Assembly (NCBI GenBank): GCA_964036195.1
Contig: OZ038455.1
Span: forward strand, 8,759,855-8,823,854
Source of the DNA: Sphaerolaimus hirsutus
Lineage: Eukaryota; Nematoda; Chromadorea; Monhysterida; Sphaerolaimidae
DNA: 64,000 nt
Direction of reading: 5' to 3'
A program made the translations under genes and the position numbers. This document shows, one piece after another, positions 9,798 through 17,924 of this stretch. Within the stretch, counting starts at the first letter, position 1. Every line of letters begins with the position of its first letter. Below the pieces are notes generated by a model. The model did not search any database. It was not told the DNA's origin and saw nothing but the letters and a program-made list of their open reading frames with translations.

Positions 9798-12700
9798 ATG
9801 ATGGAAGTCGTTTTTGTTTGCTTGCATTCAAATAAGGTTGAATTGTCGGTTTTTGAAGGGTGGGCGAATCTTGTTTCTGTTTCCGAAAGCGCGCCAAGTT
9901 CTGAAGGGTTCTGGGAGGTTGATGATTTGGAAATGGGCCCTGTTTTTGATAGTTTTGAACCCGTGTCGGAATTGTTTCAAATTCAGCGGAGGGCCACGTA
10001 TGCAGAAAAGGTTCAGGGCGCTGGCGATTTTGTTACTGATTCTGTTCTGCCCAATGGCGAAGTGATTTGTGGTGCTTCTCAGCAGTGGTTGCTTAATCAC
10101 TTGATCATGGAGCCAGCTTTTATTGAGCCCAGAATTTGTGGTGTTTCTGAGAAAACTGCTGAAAGGCTGAGGAAAGTTGTGCAGCCTAGAAACCTTCGGT
10201 ATTTGGTGGGTAAGAGAGGGAAATTACAGCCGCACGTTATCCGCCGCAAGCTTTTGCAATTTGCGCGACCGGACTTTGTTAGCTGTGGCAACCAAGTAGA
10301 CCGAAAAGTTCCGAAGCCTACGTCCTTCGGAATAGCTAGGTCGAAAGGCACCAAGCTAGTGAAGTTTGGCAGACAGGTTTCCCGCGCACGCGGCAAGCGT
10401 AGGGCTTGTAGGGCAATTGTTGATCGTCCGGTAGACATCATGTCGCTCGTTGAATTATCGGAGTTGTGCGATCATCTAGTTGGCGTGTTGCCATCGTTTG
10501 TCGTTCCACGCGTGCAGAATGTAACCAAGTCCCCTGTTAGGTGCTGTAGATTTGGTGTAATTAGGCAGGATGGACTGCATGAGCGCATCGTTGAGAGTTC
10601 TGACGGAAATGGACATTGTCCAAGGTGTTGCTATTTGGCCCATAATGATGAAGATGTAGTACCCGGGGGTGTATTATATTATATTAGAGGCAAGGTTGCA
10701 AGACCCGGGGGGTTATATCATTATATTGGAGGTCCCACCTCGGGTCACGGCACCGTGTTGCACCCCCCTTTCACCCCCCCTTCACACCGCACACATAGCC
10801 ACCCTCCATGCGTACAGGGCGTAGTGTTTCAGCTTAGCCCTATGCTACCGTGCACATACTGGAACCACAAATGCTGGCTTTTGCGTAAGCGTTTTGAACG
10901 TTTGAAATGTGTGTCACGCGCCTATTACCGTTCGATTTCTTGGCATACTGCCCCATCCATGCTGCAACAGAGTCAAATTTCCAAATTCGAGAGACTACGA
11001 TACACCATGCCCTGGCGGCGATTTTTGATGCGAATTCTGAAATTTCCGAAATCTTTTTCATGTCCCGCGTCAGTCAATAGTCAGTTCAAGACTTTCGAAG
11101 CTACTGATATCGAGCCAGAGCTATGTCAATCATGTGAAAAATACGTGACCACTGACTACTCTTTTGACTCGTTTGATTATCAATATTTATATTTGTCAGC
11201 TGACGATGGTGCATCATGGTCCTTTGATGACCTTGAGCAATCAACTGAACTGAGCTCGTCACCATGTGCTTCAATTGATAGTGACTCACTAAAATGCCAG
11301 ACCTACGTCTCTGGGATTGTGGGTCAGGGTCAATTCAAGCGTGATGTGGACTTGGCAGCTGGCCAGTACTCGTATTTGCCAGCCGATGATGGTGCATCAG
11401 GGTCTTCTGATGACTTTGAGTTTTCAACTGAATGGAGCTTGTCATCGCATGCTTCAATTGACAGTGACTCACTAAAATGCCAGACCGACGTCTCTGGGAT
11501 TGTGAGTCACGGTCAATTCGAGCACAGTGTTGACTTGGCAGCTAGCCAGCCTAGTACTCTAGATGACTCTACTTGTGACACGGATGTGGCTCTGGAACGC
11601 GTATGCTCCACTACTTTGTCCGCAGCCCAATCGTTTCAAACAGTATTTATTGAGGACTCGCTCAATTCTTTCGAAATTATTGACGATTATATGGCCGACC
11701 CCGCTGCACTGAGTGGAGCACACACGACGCCAGATGCCAATGATAATTACATGGTGCACGCCGCGGATATTAATATGTTGCAGTATAATTCATCTTTGGG
11801 TGTGGTTAATCGCCGCCGCGGCAATTCTAACCAGCAAAGCTTCTTTGAGCTAGACGGTAGGGAACGCACGCGCCCTGTCGGTCAATGGGCCAGTACTAGC
11901 CACCACGGTGTTACGTGTAGTGATGTTGGCGACTCTGTGGGTTCTCGGGACCGGATGTCTGACCTAGCCACCCCAGCATATACCGCTGAGCCAGGGATGT
12001 CATATGTCAACGAGTCTCGGGATACAGTGTTAAGACGACCCCATGAAGAATTCCCTCACGCTACTAGTTCCCCATGCCTGAGCATTCAATCTCCTAGTAG
12101 ACCCCCCACCTCTGTCTGTGACCTAAGTACCCCCGTGAAACCACCACCATCCAACCCTACTAATAGCCCCCAACTCCAACCTCCCACTGGGTCGGTGAGA
12201 CAACATCGAGAATTACTGACGAATAACCAATCAGAGATTGATACTATGATTTCCCCCTTGCAACAAGCATGTGAACCTACTAAATTATGGGATCACCTGA
12301 GACCCTCAGATCAGTGCATTGGGGATGTGTTACAACCCTTCGAACAACTTCTAAGCGAACTGGATCCCGAGATAAATAAGTTAGACCAGCTATTGTTTGA
12401 CCTTGCTACTGTGACACCTTCTGATCCATCCCAGCAAACCACCCTGGATAATGTTACCTCGGCCCTGATGACCCTTCGAACGTGGTCACAGGCAATGTTG
12501 CCATTCCGTGGATCCCTGCAAGACTCTATTGACCGCACCCTAAGTGTTCACTTGAAACCCCGGGTTGATTCCCTAGCGGGTGATTTACAGTCCCTACTGA
12601 GTAACTTTTGTACTGATGTGAATGCCCGGACTAAGCCCCCCGTTGATGTGACTACGCCGGCTCAGAGACAAGCAAACCAGCAGGTACTGGCAGCCTCAAA

Positions 12701-13574
12701 CCCTGGCCCCGCGCGCCCACAGTCACGCGCTTACCCCGTTCAGTGCGCGCTTGCGTTTATGCAATCCGTTTTGCTAGTTTCTGCACAGTCAGCAAGGGAT
12801 TGGACTACTCTTCGTTCTCAGATTCAGTCAAAATCAACGGCTGGTGTCTTTGGCCTAGAAAATAAGGGCGTATCCCAAACAGTGCACGCTGCAGCATTGC
12901 GTAGCCTGACAGAGGCCTGGGTTTACCTCGATGTGCACCGGACCGGATTTAATACGTACATGCCATTGCTTGGCACTTTGCCAGAAACAGCTCGGTATGC
13001 TATGGCGCAATTTCACAGATGCATAGCTGAAGGCATTCGCCTCAACCATGCGTTTGCGGATATATTACCTGAGATTAAGCGCCAAGTTAATGGTCCTGTC
13101 GCTCGTAAGACAAGGAAAGAATTGCTTGCACACCTTGGTAATACCCTGGACTCTGCCCGGGACCTTTTGTGCCGCCTAGAGGATCTGGACTTTGCGCAGT
13201 ACAATGCCCTTTGTGCGATGCATATCGGTCGGGTCTCAGACAGGTGTACCCCTCAGAAATGCCGGTTGGTGTGTCAGAATTTGCTGAACAATATCGGTTT
13301 TGGATTAGACTGGCTACACCAGTTGCGTGGAAAAACTCCTGTTTCGACACCCAAACCGCAACCTTCGCGAGTACTCGAGCCACACCAGAACACGCATCAA
13401 CCATCCATGTATACCACTCCGTTGAGCCGTAGCATTTCGACCTTACCCCCCGCTTGGAATAATGTCTTAATAGCCCACCTAATGAGTCCCGACCCTATGC
13501 GGCGCTTGGCAGCGCATCAGTGGCCGCCTGATCCGTCTATCAAAGTGCAAACCGACCTCCGCACATTGTACTGA
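9798..13574 (+). CDS. ORF1, 1258 aa, starts in LTR and crosses PBS
   Basis: A single open frame begins at ATGATGG inside R/U5, crosses the LTR end at 10725 and the primer site, and continues for 950 more codons. The first 309 codons are also open in the 3' LTR copy. I recognise no family. The LTR-encoded part is mixed, with a basic stretch (SRARGKRRACRAIVD). Residues about 461-582 are two tandem 61-residue repeats (183-bp units) with the motif ADDGAS...KCQT.VSGIV, each carrying one hairpin. Proline-rich and Gln-rich sequence follows. The C-terminal 300 residues look helical and ordered. The position before Gag suggests a matrix-like or leader extension of Gag, but that is inference. The next ORF is in the -1 frame and overlaps the end. 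Confidence 0.7.
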   Translation: MMEVVFVCLHSNKVELSVFEGWANLVSVSESAPSSEGFWEVDDLEMGPVFDSFEPVSELFQIQRRATYAEKVQGAGDFVTDSVLPNGEVICGASQQWLLNHLIMEPAFIEPRICGVSEKTAERLRKVVQPRNLRYLVGKRGKLQPHVIRRKLLQFARPDFVSCGNQVDRKVPKPTSFGIARSKGTKLVKFGRQVSRARGKRRACRAIVDRPVDIMSLVELSELCDHLVGVLPSFVVPRVQNVTKSPVRCCRFGVIRQDGLHERIVESSDGNGHCPRCCYLAHNDEDVVPGGVLYYIRGKVARPGGLYHYIGGPTSGHGTVLHPPFTPPSHRTHSHPPCVQGVVFQLSPMLPCTYWNHKCWLLRKRFERLKCVSRAYYRSISWHTAPSMLQQSQISKFERLRYTMPWRRFLMRILKFPKSFSCPASVNSQFKTFEATDIEPELCQSCEKYVTTDYSFDSFDYQYLYLSADDGASWSFDDLEQSTELSSSPCASIDSDSLKCQTYVSGIVGQGQFKRDVDLAAGQYSYLPADDGASGSSDDFEFSTEWSLSSHASIDSDSLKCQTDVSGIVSHGQFEHSVDLAASQPSTLDDSTCDTDVALERVCSTTLSAAQSFQTVFIEDSLNSFEIIDDYMADPAALSGAHTTPDANDNYMVHAADINMLQYNSSLGVVNRRRGNSNQQSFFELDGRERTRPVGQWASTSHHGVTCSDVGDSVGSRDRMSDLATPAYTAEPGMSYVNESRDTVLRRPHEEFPHATSSPCLSIQSPSRPPTSVCDLSTPVKPPPSNPTNSPQLQPPTGSVRQHRELLTNNQSEIDTMISPLQQACEPTKLWDHLRPSDQCIGDVLQPFEQLLSELDPEINKLDQLLFDLATVTPSDPSQQTTLDNVTSALMTLRTWSQAMLPFRGSLQDSIDRTLSVHLKPRVDSLAGDLQSLLSNFCTDVNARTKPPVDVTTPAQRQANQQVLAASNPGPARPQSRAYPVQCALAFMQSVLLVSAQSARDWTTLRSQIQSKSTAGVFGLENKGVSQTVHAAALRSLTEAWVYLDVHRTGFNTYMPLLGTLPETARYAMAQFHRCIAEGIRLNHAFADILPEIKRQVNGPVARKTRKELLAHLGNTLDSARDLLCRLEDLDFAQYNALCAMHIGRVSDRCTPQKCRLVCQNLLNNIGFGLDWLHQLRGKTPVSTPKPQPSRVLEPHQNTHQPSMYTTPLSRSISTLPPAWNNVLIAHLMSPDPMRRLAAHQWPPDPSIKVQTDLRTLY
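10298..10342 (+). repeat. Hairpin 5 (class B, inside ORF1)
   Basis: Loop CCTACGTC (10317-10324) on a perfect CCGAAG/CTTCGG stem, extended by GTT.../AAT and GACC/GGTC. It is translated as KPTSFG. Confidence 0.75.
10727..10739 (+). promoter_or_regulatory. Primer binding site, tRNA-Gln
   Basis: TGGAGGTCCCACC lies one base after the LTR. It is the complement of the 3' end of animal tRNA-Gln (ending GGTGGGACCTCCA), recalled from known tRNA sequence. The match is 13 bases and then stops. It lies within ORF1. Confidence 0.75.
11270..11339 (+). repeat. Hairpin 6 (inside ORF1)
   Basis: Loop CCTACGTC (11302-11309) on CCAGA/TCTGG. Arms TTCAATTGATAGTGACTCAC and GTGGGTCAGGGTCAATTCAA are complementary with few mismatches. 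Translated KCQTYVSGIV. Confidence 0.85.
11451..11524 (+). repeat. Hairpin 7 (inside ORF1)
   Basis: Loop CCGACGTC (11485-11492) on CCAGA/TCTGG. Arms CTTCAATTGACAGTGACTCA and TGAGTCACGGTCAATTCGAG pair almost throughout. It is the tandem copy of hairpin 6 with changes on both arms. Confidence 0.85.
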
Positions 13575-16500
13575 CTGACTTATCTACGCACGCTTGGGTA
13601 GAACCTGTAGGCCCGGAGTTCTCTGTTGGCCCAGTGGCTGAACTGGATGTCAAAACCACTTGGGTTGGTCGTATTTTGCCTACAGTTGGTATTATGGACA
13701 CACCCTGGGCCATCATTGATCCACGGAACACCGATCTCGTGCGCGCTTATTCAAAGTTGTTGATCGCCGCGTATTTCGAGTCTGAATACATTTTCCAACT
13801 CGTGTTCCGTTATGGCTGGTTCCCAGATAGCTTACTCACTGCATTTCAGCGCTGTGCCTTCCTTGTGCAAAAGCTTGTTGATACGCTTGACCGCTCTATT
13901 AAGCATGGCGAAACGGTAGGCATAACGGACACCTATCCATTACCCGAACAGTACCATATTAATGGTCGCTTTTTGTATAAGTTGGCTAGTGATGCTCGTC
14001 GCGACTATAAGCAAGTTGGGGCCAGCTACACTAAGTTGGCACGACGATATGCGGCGGTACCTGTGCACACTACTCCGATGCTTCCAATTGACCGGAATAA
14101 TTGCTTCGAGCACTCTCGCCGTCGCTTACAGCTGCCTACCGCTCAAAACGCGCACTCACAGATGGTTCGGGTAACGAATAGTGTCAGCTGCGATGCTATT
14201 GTAGATATGATTCAGCCGGACGATGTAGGAACACGGGACAACCAATACGACTTTTTGTTGTCGCACCAGGGTTACCAGCAGCCGGACTCGGCTGGTGGAG
14301 CTCCTGCACCCGCCGCTGTGCAGGCGCCCCAGAGATTATATCATACGGGACATCAGCACACCTGTAGGCTCTCAGTTCCACCAGCACATCCCAGTTCTTC
14401 TGTAGCACCCACTTCGGCTTTAGATCAACTTAAGTCAGAAATGGACCAAAAATATGCTAATATGCGTGACCAGATGGAGGCTATGAACGCTAACATGCGA
14501 GCCCTATTAGACCAAAGGCGTGCTCAATCACGAGCTCAGCCTCAAGTTTCGCAACCAAATGTATCAAATGACCCGCCTAGCACCACAACTAGTTCGGACG
14601 AGGATTTGGCTAAGCGTATTAAGAAGCTAAAAATGCTTGGTTGTCCCATGTTCTCAGGTAAAGCGTCTGTTGATGTCGGTCAGTGGCTAGCACAGTTTAC
14701 CGCAAAATGTAGAATCTGCAAAATAGCCTCTGACGAAGAAATGGCTTTGACTCTGGCTGCTGTGTTGGAACATGATGCAGCTACGCTGTGTTATGGTCAA
14801 CCACAGGAAGTCCAGACCTCTTTTACGAAACTAGAGTCAGCTCTTAAAGCTCACTTTGGTCAGGCAAAACATGTGCTAGCTACATGCCGAGCGATTACAC
14901 TTATGAATTGGAAACCGAATGATACGATTGATACTGTGCGACGCCGTTTGATGACCGAATCCGCGCAGTTGAAAGATGTGAATCACGGCGAGCGCGAATT
15001 GCGTATGATTGAGGGATTTTTGCATGCCCTGGGTCAGCATAATTCCGAGTTGCGTCAACTAGTCGAGTTAAACTCTGCTTCACTTGAGTCTTTCGACAAG
15101 CTGATCCAGCATGCTAAAGTTGCTCAACAGTCTTTGGAAAACCGTAAGCTTGAGCAAGACCGCTCAGCTAAGGACACAGAGTTTAAGCGCATGCGCGATG
15201 AACTCTCGCAACTGCGGCAGCAAATGTCTGGTGCACGCATGGGTGATAACCGTCAGCAGTTGGGCGGTGGTATGTTAGCTGGCCAACGGCCAATGTTTCG
15301 ACCACCGATGGATATGCGCCAAAACCCGCGATTTGCCTTTCCCGCGCCACCAGCGCAGTCTAGTGCTCAACCTCCGTTCAATGCACAGCGCATGCCAATT
15401 AGACCGCAACGGGATATTCCGCCTATGCGCCTACCACCTGCCGTACAAGGTCCGCGTTTTGCTCCGCGTCCAGCAGTGGATGTAGGGCCACCTGTAGTAG
15501 CTATTGACAAGCCTGGTCGACAACCCCCCAATGCTTACAAGAGTTATTTTTGTGACAAATGTAAAATGTCCGGCCATACCACCGAAGAGTGTGGTCGCCG
15601 TGCAACCGGTCCTACCTCATCTGGCCCCGCACCAGCCCAAGCGCCGCGTGAGCCACTTAAGTGTTTTAAGTGCAATAAGCCTGGCCACTTCTCGCGCAAG
15701 TGCCCCGAAAACACGCCTGCGCGGAATGTCAATGAACTGTACGCACAGTATGATATCATACCCGACGATCAAATTGGTTACACTGATCTGCAAAATGATT
15801 TAGTTGATGGGGTAGCAGATCCTAATGACCTGCAAGGTTATTACAACGAATACCCGGCGGAAACCATGCATCAGTACCAATATGATTACTCGGATATGGT
15901 ACCACCAGAAACAGACGCATTAGCCGAAGAGGAGAACGATGTGCGTGTGAACTTTCTGGGTTCCTGCCCAGAACTTTATAACCATTCTGACCCAACTCCA
16001 ATAAGTTATTTTGATGTTTGTGTTACGCAGTGGGTGGACACGTCTACTACTGAGCCAAAGGGCGCCGCGCCAAAGTGCCAAGCCTACGTCCCTGGGACGG
16101 CACGCGCGCTCAGTGACTCAGTGGTTGGCAAGAGGCCCACTGCAAGTTTCTGTAAAACCTTGACTGGTGTCCCCCAGGTTGATCATGTTTGTGACTCGAC
16201 CCCACACCCAAGTATTCCGGAAATTCGCATCCAATCTTGCGAACCTGACCAGACCTCAGCCCTCGCGGTAACCACGCAAAAGTCCCAAGCCTACGTCCCT
16301 GGGATTCGTGATACCACGGGCACTGATGACCTGGAGCATGTACTGTTGGGTAGCCCAAAAACTGTGCAAGTACCAACACAAACATCTACCTGGACACCCT
16401 CTATTAATATGTTTCGCCCTATCAACCCCGCGACACACACGTCTGTAGTTGCTGCTCTAGATCTCAGTACTTCCGATGCTGGCCGAGAAACCTGTCGTGA

Positions 16501-16651
16501 CCGTAGGAAATATTATTGGGAACAACTTTCCCCAGATTTAGGTGTTAAACGCGTGGAATACCAATGTAATGCCACACAAGTTGTAGTAACCGAACCATTG
16601 GGTGCTCGCTTGCAAAGTGGTAAAATGACGCGTCCAAAGCACACTGCGTGA
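13574..16651 (+). CDS. gag: ORF2, Gag with two zinc knuckles
   Basis: The frame is open from about 13520, overlapping the end of ORF1 in the -1 frame. The first ATG is at 13694, so translation may come by a -1 shift, by restart, or from a spliced RNA. A coiled-coil segment (LKSEMDQKYANMRDQMEAMN) lies near 14430-14500. A capsid-like region (CPMFSGKASVDVGQWLAQFT, then LKAHFGQ and HALGQHN) covers about 14630-15130. A second coiled coil is near 15110-15230. Two CX2CX4HX4C knuckles follow at 15550-15591 and 15661-15702 (KCFKCNKPGHFSRKCPEN). The C-terminal part is acidic with a tyrosine-rich stretch and holds two hairpins, both translated as QAYVPG. The protein would coat and package the element RNA. 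Confidence 0.85.
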   Translation, partial: TDLSTHAWVEPVGPEFSVGPVAELDVKTTWVGRILPTVGIMDTPWAIIDPRNTDLVRAYSKLLIAAYFESEYIFQLVFRYGWFPDSLLTAFQRCAFLVQKLVDTLDRSIKHGETVGITDTYPLPEQYHINGRFLYKLASDARRDYKQVGASYTKLARRYAAVPVHTTPMLPIDRNNCFEHSRRRLQLPTAQNAHSQMVRVTNSVSCDAIVDMIQPDDVGTRDNQYDFLLSHQGYQQPDSAGGAPAPAAVQAPQRLYHTGHQHTCRLSVPPAHPSSSVAPTSALDQLKSEMDQKYANMRDQMEAMNANMRALLDQRRAQSRAQPQVSQPNVSNDPPSTTTSSDEDLAKRIKKLKMLGCPMFSGKASVDVGQWLAQFTAKCRICKIASDEEMALTLAAVLEHDAATLCYGQPQEVQTSFTKLESALKAHFGQAKHVLATCRAITLMNWKPNDTIDTVRRRLMTESAQLKDVNHGERELRMIEGFLHALGQHNSELRQLVELNSASLESFDKLIQHAKVAQQSLENRKLEQDRSAKDTEFKRMRDELSQLRQQMSGARMGDNRQQLGGGMLAGQRPMFRPPMDMRQNPRFAFPAPPAQSSAQPPFNAQRMPIRPQRDIPPMRLPPAVQGPRFAPRPAVDVGPPVVAIDKPGRQPPNAYKSYFCDKCKMSGHTTEECGRRATGPTSSGPAPAQAPREPLKCFKCNKPGHFSRKCPENTPARNVNELYAQYDIIPDDQIGYTDLQNDLVDGVADPNDLQGYYNEYPAETMHQYQYDYSDMVPPETDALAEEENDVRVNFLGSCPELYNHSDPTPISYFDVCVTQWVDTSTTEPKGAAPKCQAYVPGTARALSDSVVGKRPTASFCKTLTGVPQVDHVCDSTPHPSIPEIRIQSCEPDQTSALAVTTQKSQAYVPGIRDTTGTDDLEHVLLGSPKTVQVPTQTSTWTPSINMFRPINPATHTSVVAALDLSTSDAGRETCRDRRKYYWEQLSPDLGVKRVEYQCNATQVVVTEPLGARLQSGKMTRPKHTA
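16047..16123 (+). repeat. Hairpin 8 (inside gag)
   Basis: Loop CCTACGTC (16083-16090) on GCCAAG/CCTGGG. Arms ACTGAGCCAAAGGGCGCCGC and GCGCGCTCAGTGACTCAGT pair in blocks. Translated KCQAYVPG. Confidence 0.75.
16254..16328 (+). repeat. Hairpin 9 (inside gag)
   Basis: Loop CCTACGTC (16290-16297) on TCCCAAG/CCTGGGA. Arms TCAGCCCTCGCGGTAACCAC and GTGATACCACGGGCACTGA pair. Translated KSQAYVPG. Confidence 0.8.
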
Positions 16652-16652
16652 T
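16646..16652 (+). promoter_or_regulatory. Candidate +1 frameshift site GCG-TGA-T
   Basis: Gag ends GCG TGA and the protease frame continues in +1 as GAT TTA ATT. GCG is the shift codon of Ty3, and a stop codon read as NNN-UGA-U is the antizyme-type +1 site, so a shift here would give Gag-Pol. The +1 frame is open only from 16631, so the window for the shift is 20 bases. Confidence 0.5.
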
Positions 16653-17924
16653 TTAATTACACCTAGTATTTACCACCGCGCCGTAATCCAAGGTGTAGGA
16701 CCCTATCTAGTATTAGCTGATACTGGCGCGGAATTAAGTGCCATTCCCGTGTCCTTATTAGAGCAAATTGAGAGTCTTTCAGGGAAATGTCTAGACCGTC
16801 AAATCTTTCAATTGGAAAAACCTCTTGTTTGTAAAGGCTATACAGGACATAAACATACGTTACTTTACTCGATCCAATTGACAGTCTCGATCGGTACGGA
16901 GACACGACGTATAAACTTCGCAATTTCCTTTGAAGGCACTCAGTGCATTATAGGTATTGGGGATTATGCTAAATTTTGGTTCCTACCTATTTGTCCTGGC
17001 GCCTGTATGACACGACCAGTTATGCACAGCAATAAACGGTATCTCATCCCGGGTGATGAACCTTGCTTGCTCTATGAAGGGGAAATTCCCTACGTAGACA
17101 CCGGGTTACGTACAGGCGCCATTGCAAAAACAGGCGAAAATATCCCAGAAGCAATTGAACGAGTTCAATCTAGCAATATCTACACCGTAGGATCACTTTT
17201 AGAGCTGTATTTGACCCCGAAAACAGATGTAAATAGGCTTTGCTCTTCGTCACCGGTTCCCTATTTTTCGCCAAGTAAGGGCACCGGTGCTGTTGGGGTT
17301 GTTGCGGAAAACTGGGTGTGCCCACCGCGCTCTGTGTCTTATGTGCCGGCTGAGTTGGCGGATGCTCCCCAGGAGATACTCACCATGGTTCTCTTCAGCC
17401 CACATGCACACTTTTCTGAAAATTTCGAGAACACCTTGTTACCATTAGAGAACGGAAATGAACTCTTTGTCCCGTTTGCAAATCACTCGGATAAGGAGAT
17501 GGTCTTATTTGCCTGTCAGTCTCTTGGCTGGGCTGAAGAGGTAGTGGTTGAACCAACTAACGACTTTCATATGAATGAATTGGCAGTTGAATTCGCCGAT
17601 GTATGGTGGCAAACAGTGCAGATACCTCTGTGTAAGGCTCTCTGTGAAGCCAACTTGGCTTCCACACAGGTAGAACCCCCTGAGGATCCTGTAATTACCG
17701 CCCAATCACCCCCTGAGACTCGATTGCATCAACTTGGGAAAATTCTAGACGAAGGAGTACTTAGTCACCTCCCCTTGGAAAAGCAACAGGTGTTGCGTGA
17801 CTGGCTATTAGAACGCCACCACATCTTTTCACTGTCCGACTTTGATATGGGAGATACAGGCGATATAATCTACCACCCGATCGAAACCGGAAATTCCCCC
17901 CCCGATTCAACAGAAAGTCCGTAG
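16650..17924 (+). CDS. pro: ORF3, aspartic protease and linker to RT
   Basis: LVLADTGAELSAIP (16705-16746) is the retropepsin active site, with DTG at 16719-16727. IGIGDYAKFW, about 80 residues on, probably corresponds to the second conserved block (ILG-D). The remaining 300 residues form a long linker ending in the HPIETGN motif that normally leads straight into the RT fingers. The frame then stops because of an extra base in a run of eight C (17896-17903). There is no suitable ATG at its start, which agrees with expression by frameshift from Gag. Confidence 0.8.
   Translation, partial: DLITPSIYHRAVIQGVGPYLVLADTGAELSAIPVSLLEQIESLSGKCLDRQIFQLEKPLVCKGYTGHKHTLLYSIQLTVSIGTETRRINFAISFEGTQCIIGIGDYAKFWFLPICPGACMTRPVMHSNKRYLIPGDEPCLLYEGEIPYVDTGLRTGAIAKTGENIPEAIERVQSSNIYTVGSLLELYLTPKTDVNRLCSSSPVPYFSPSKGTGAVGVVAENWVCPPRSVSYVPAELADAPQEILTMVLFSPHAHFSENFENTLLPLENGNELFVPFANHSDKEMVLFACQSLGWAEEVVVEPTNDFHMNELAVEFADVWWQTVQIPLCKALCEANLASTQVEPPEDPVITAQSPPETRLHQLGKILDEGVLSHLPLEKQQVLRDWLLERHHIFSLSDFDMGDTGDIIYHPIETGNSPPDSTESP
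17896..17903 (+). other. Eight-C run that separates protease and RT frames
   Basis: ORF3 and ORF4 would be one frame if this run were one base different. The reading frame needed after it is +1. It may be a sequencing or assembly error, a disabling mutation, or a +1 slip site. Confidence 0.7.

Larger units (their letters stand above)
7305..10725 (+). repeat. 5' LTR of the giant element
   Basis: It starts TGTAATGCG and ends CATTATA, an imperfect 7-bp inverted pair. It is collinear with 33112-36532, with roughly 25-30 substitutions and no indels by eye. U3 holds four hairpins and a TATA box at 9093. The R/U5 part holds a fifth hairpin and the first 309 codons of ORF1. At 3.4 kb it is far longer than typical gypsy LTRs. 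Confidence 0.9.
11177..11542 (+). repeat. 183-bp tandem duplication inside ORF1
   Basis: Two units (11177-11359 and 11360-11542) share GATGGTGCATCA, TCAATTGA.AGTGACTCACT and the hairpin core, all offset by exactly 183 bases (61 codons). The copies have diverged at many positions, so the duplication is old, yet both hairpins keep paired arms. Confidence 0.8.
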
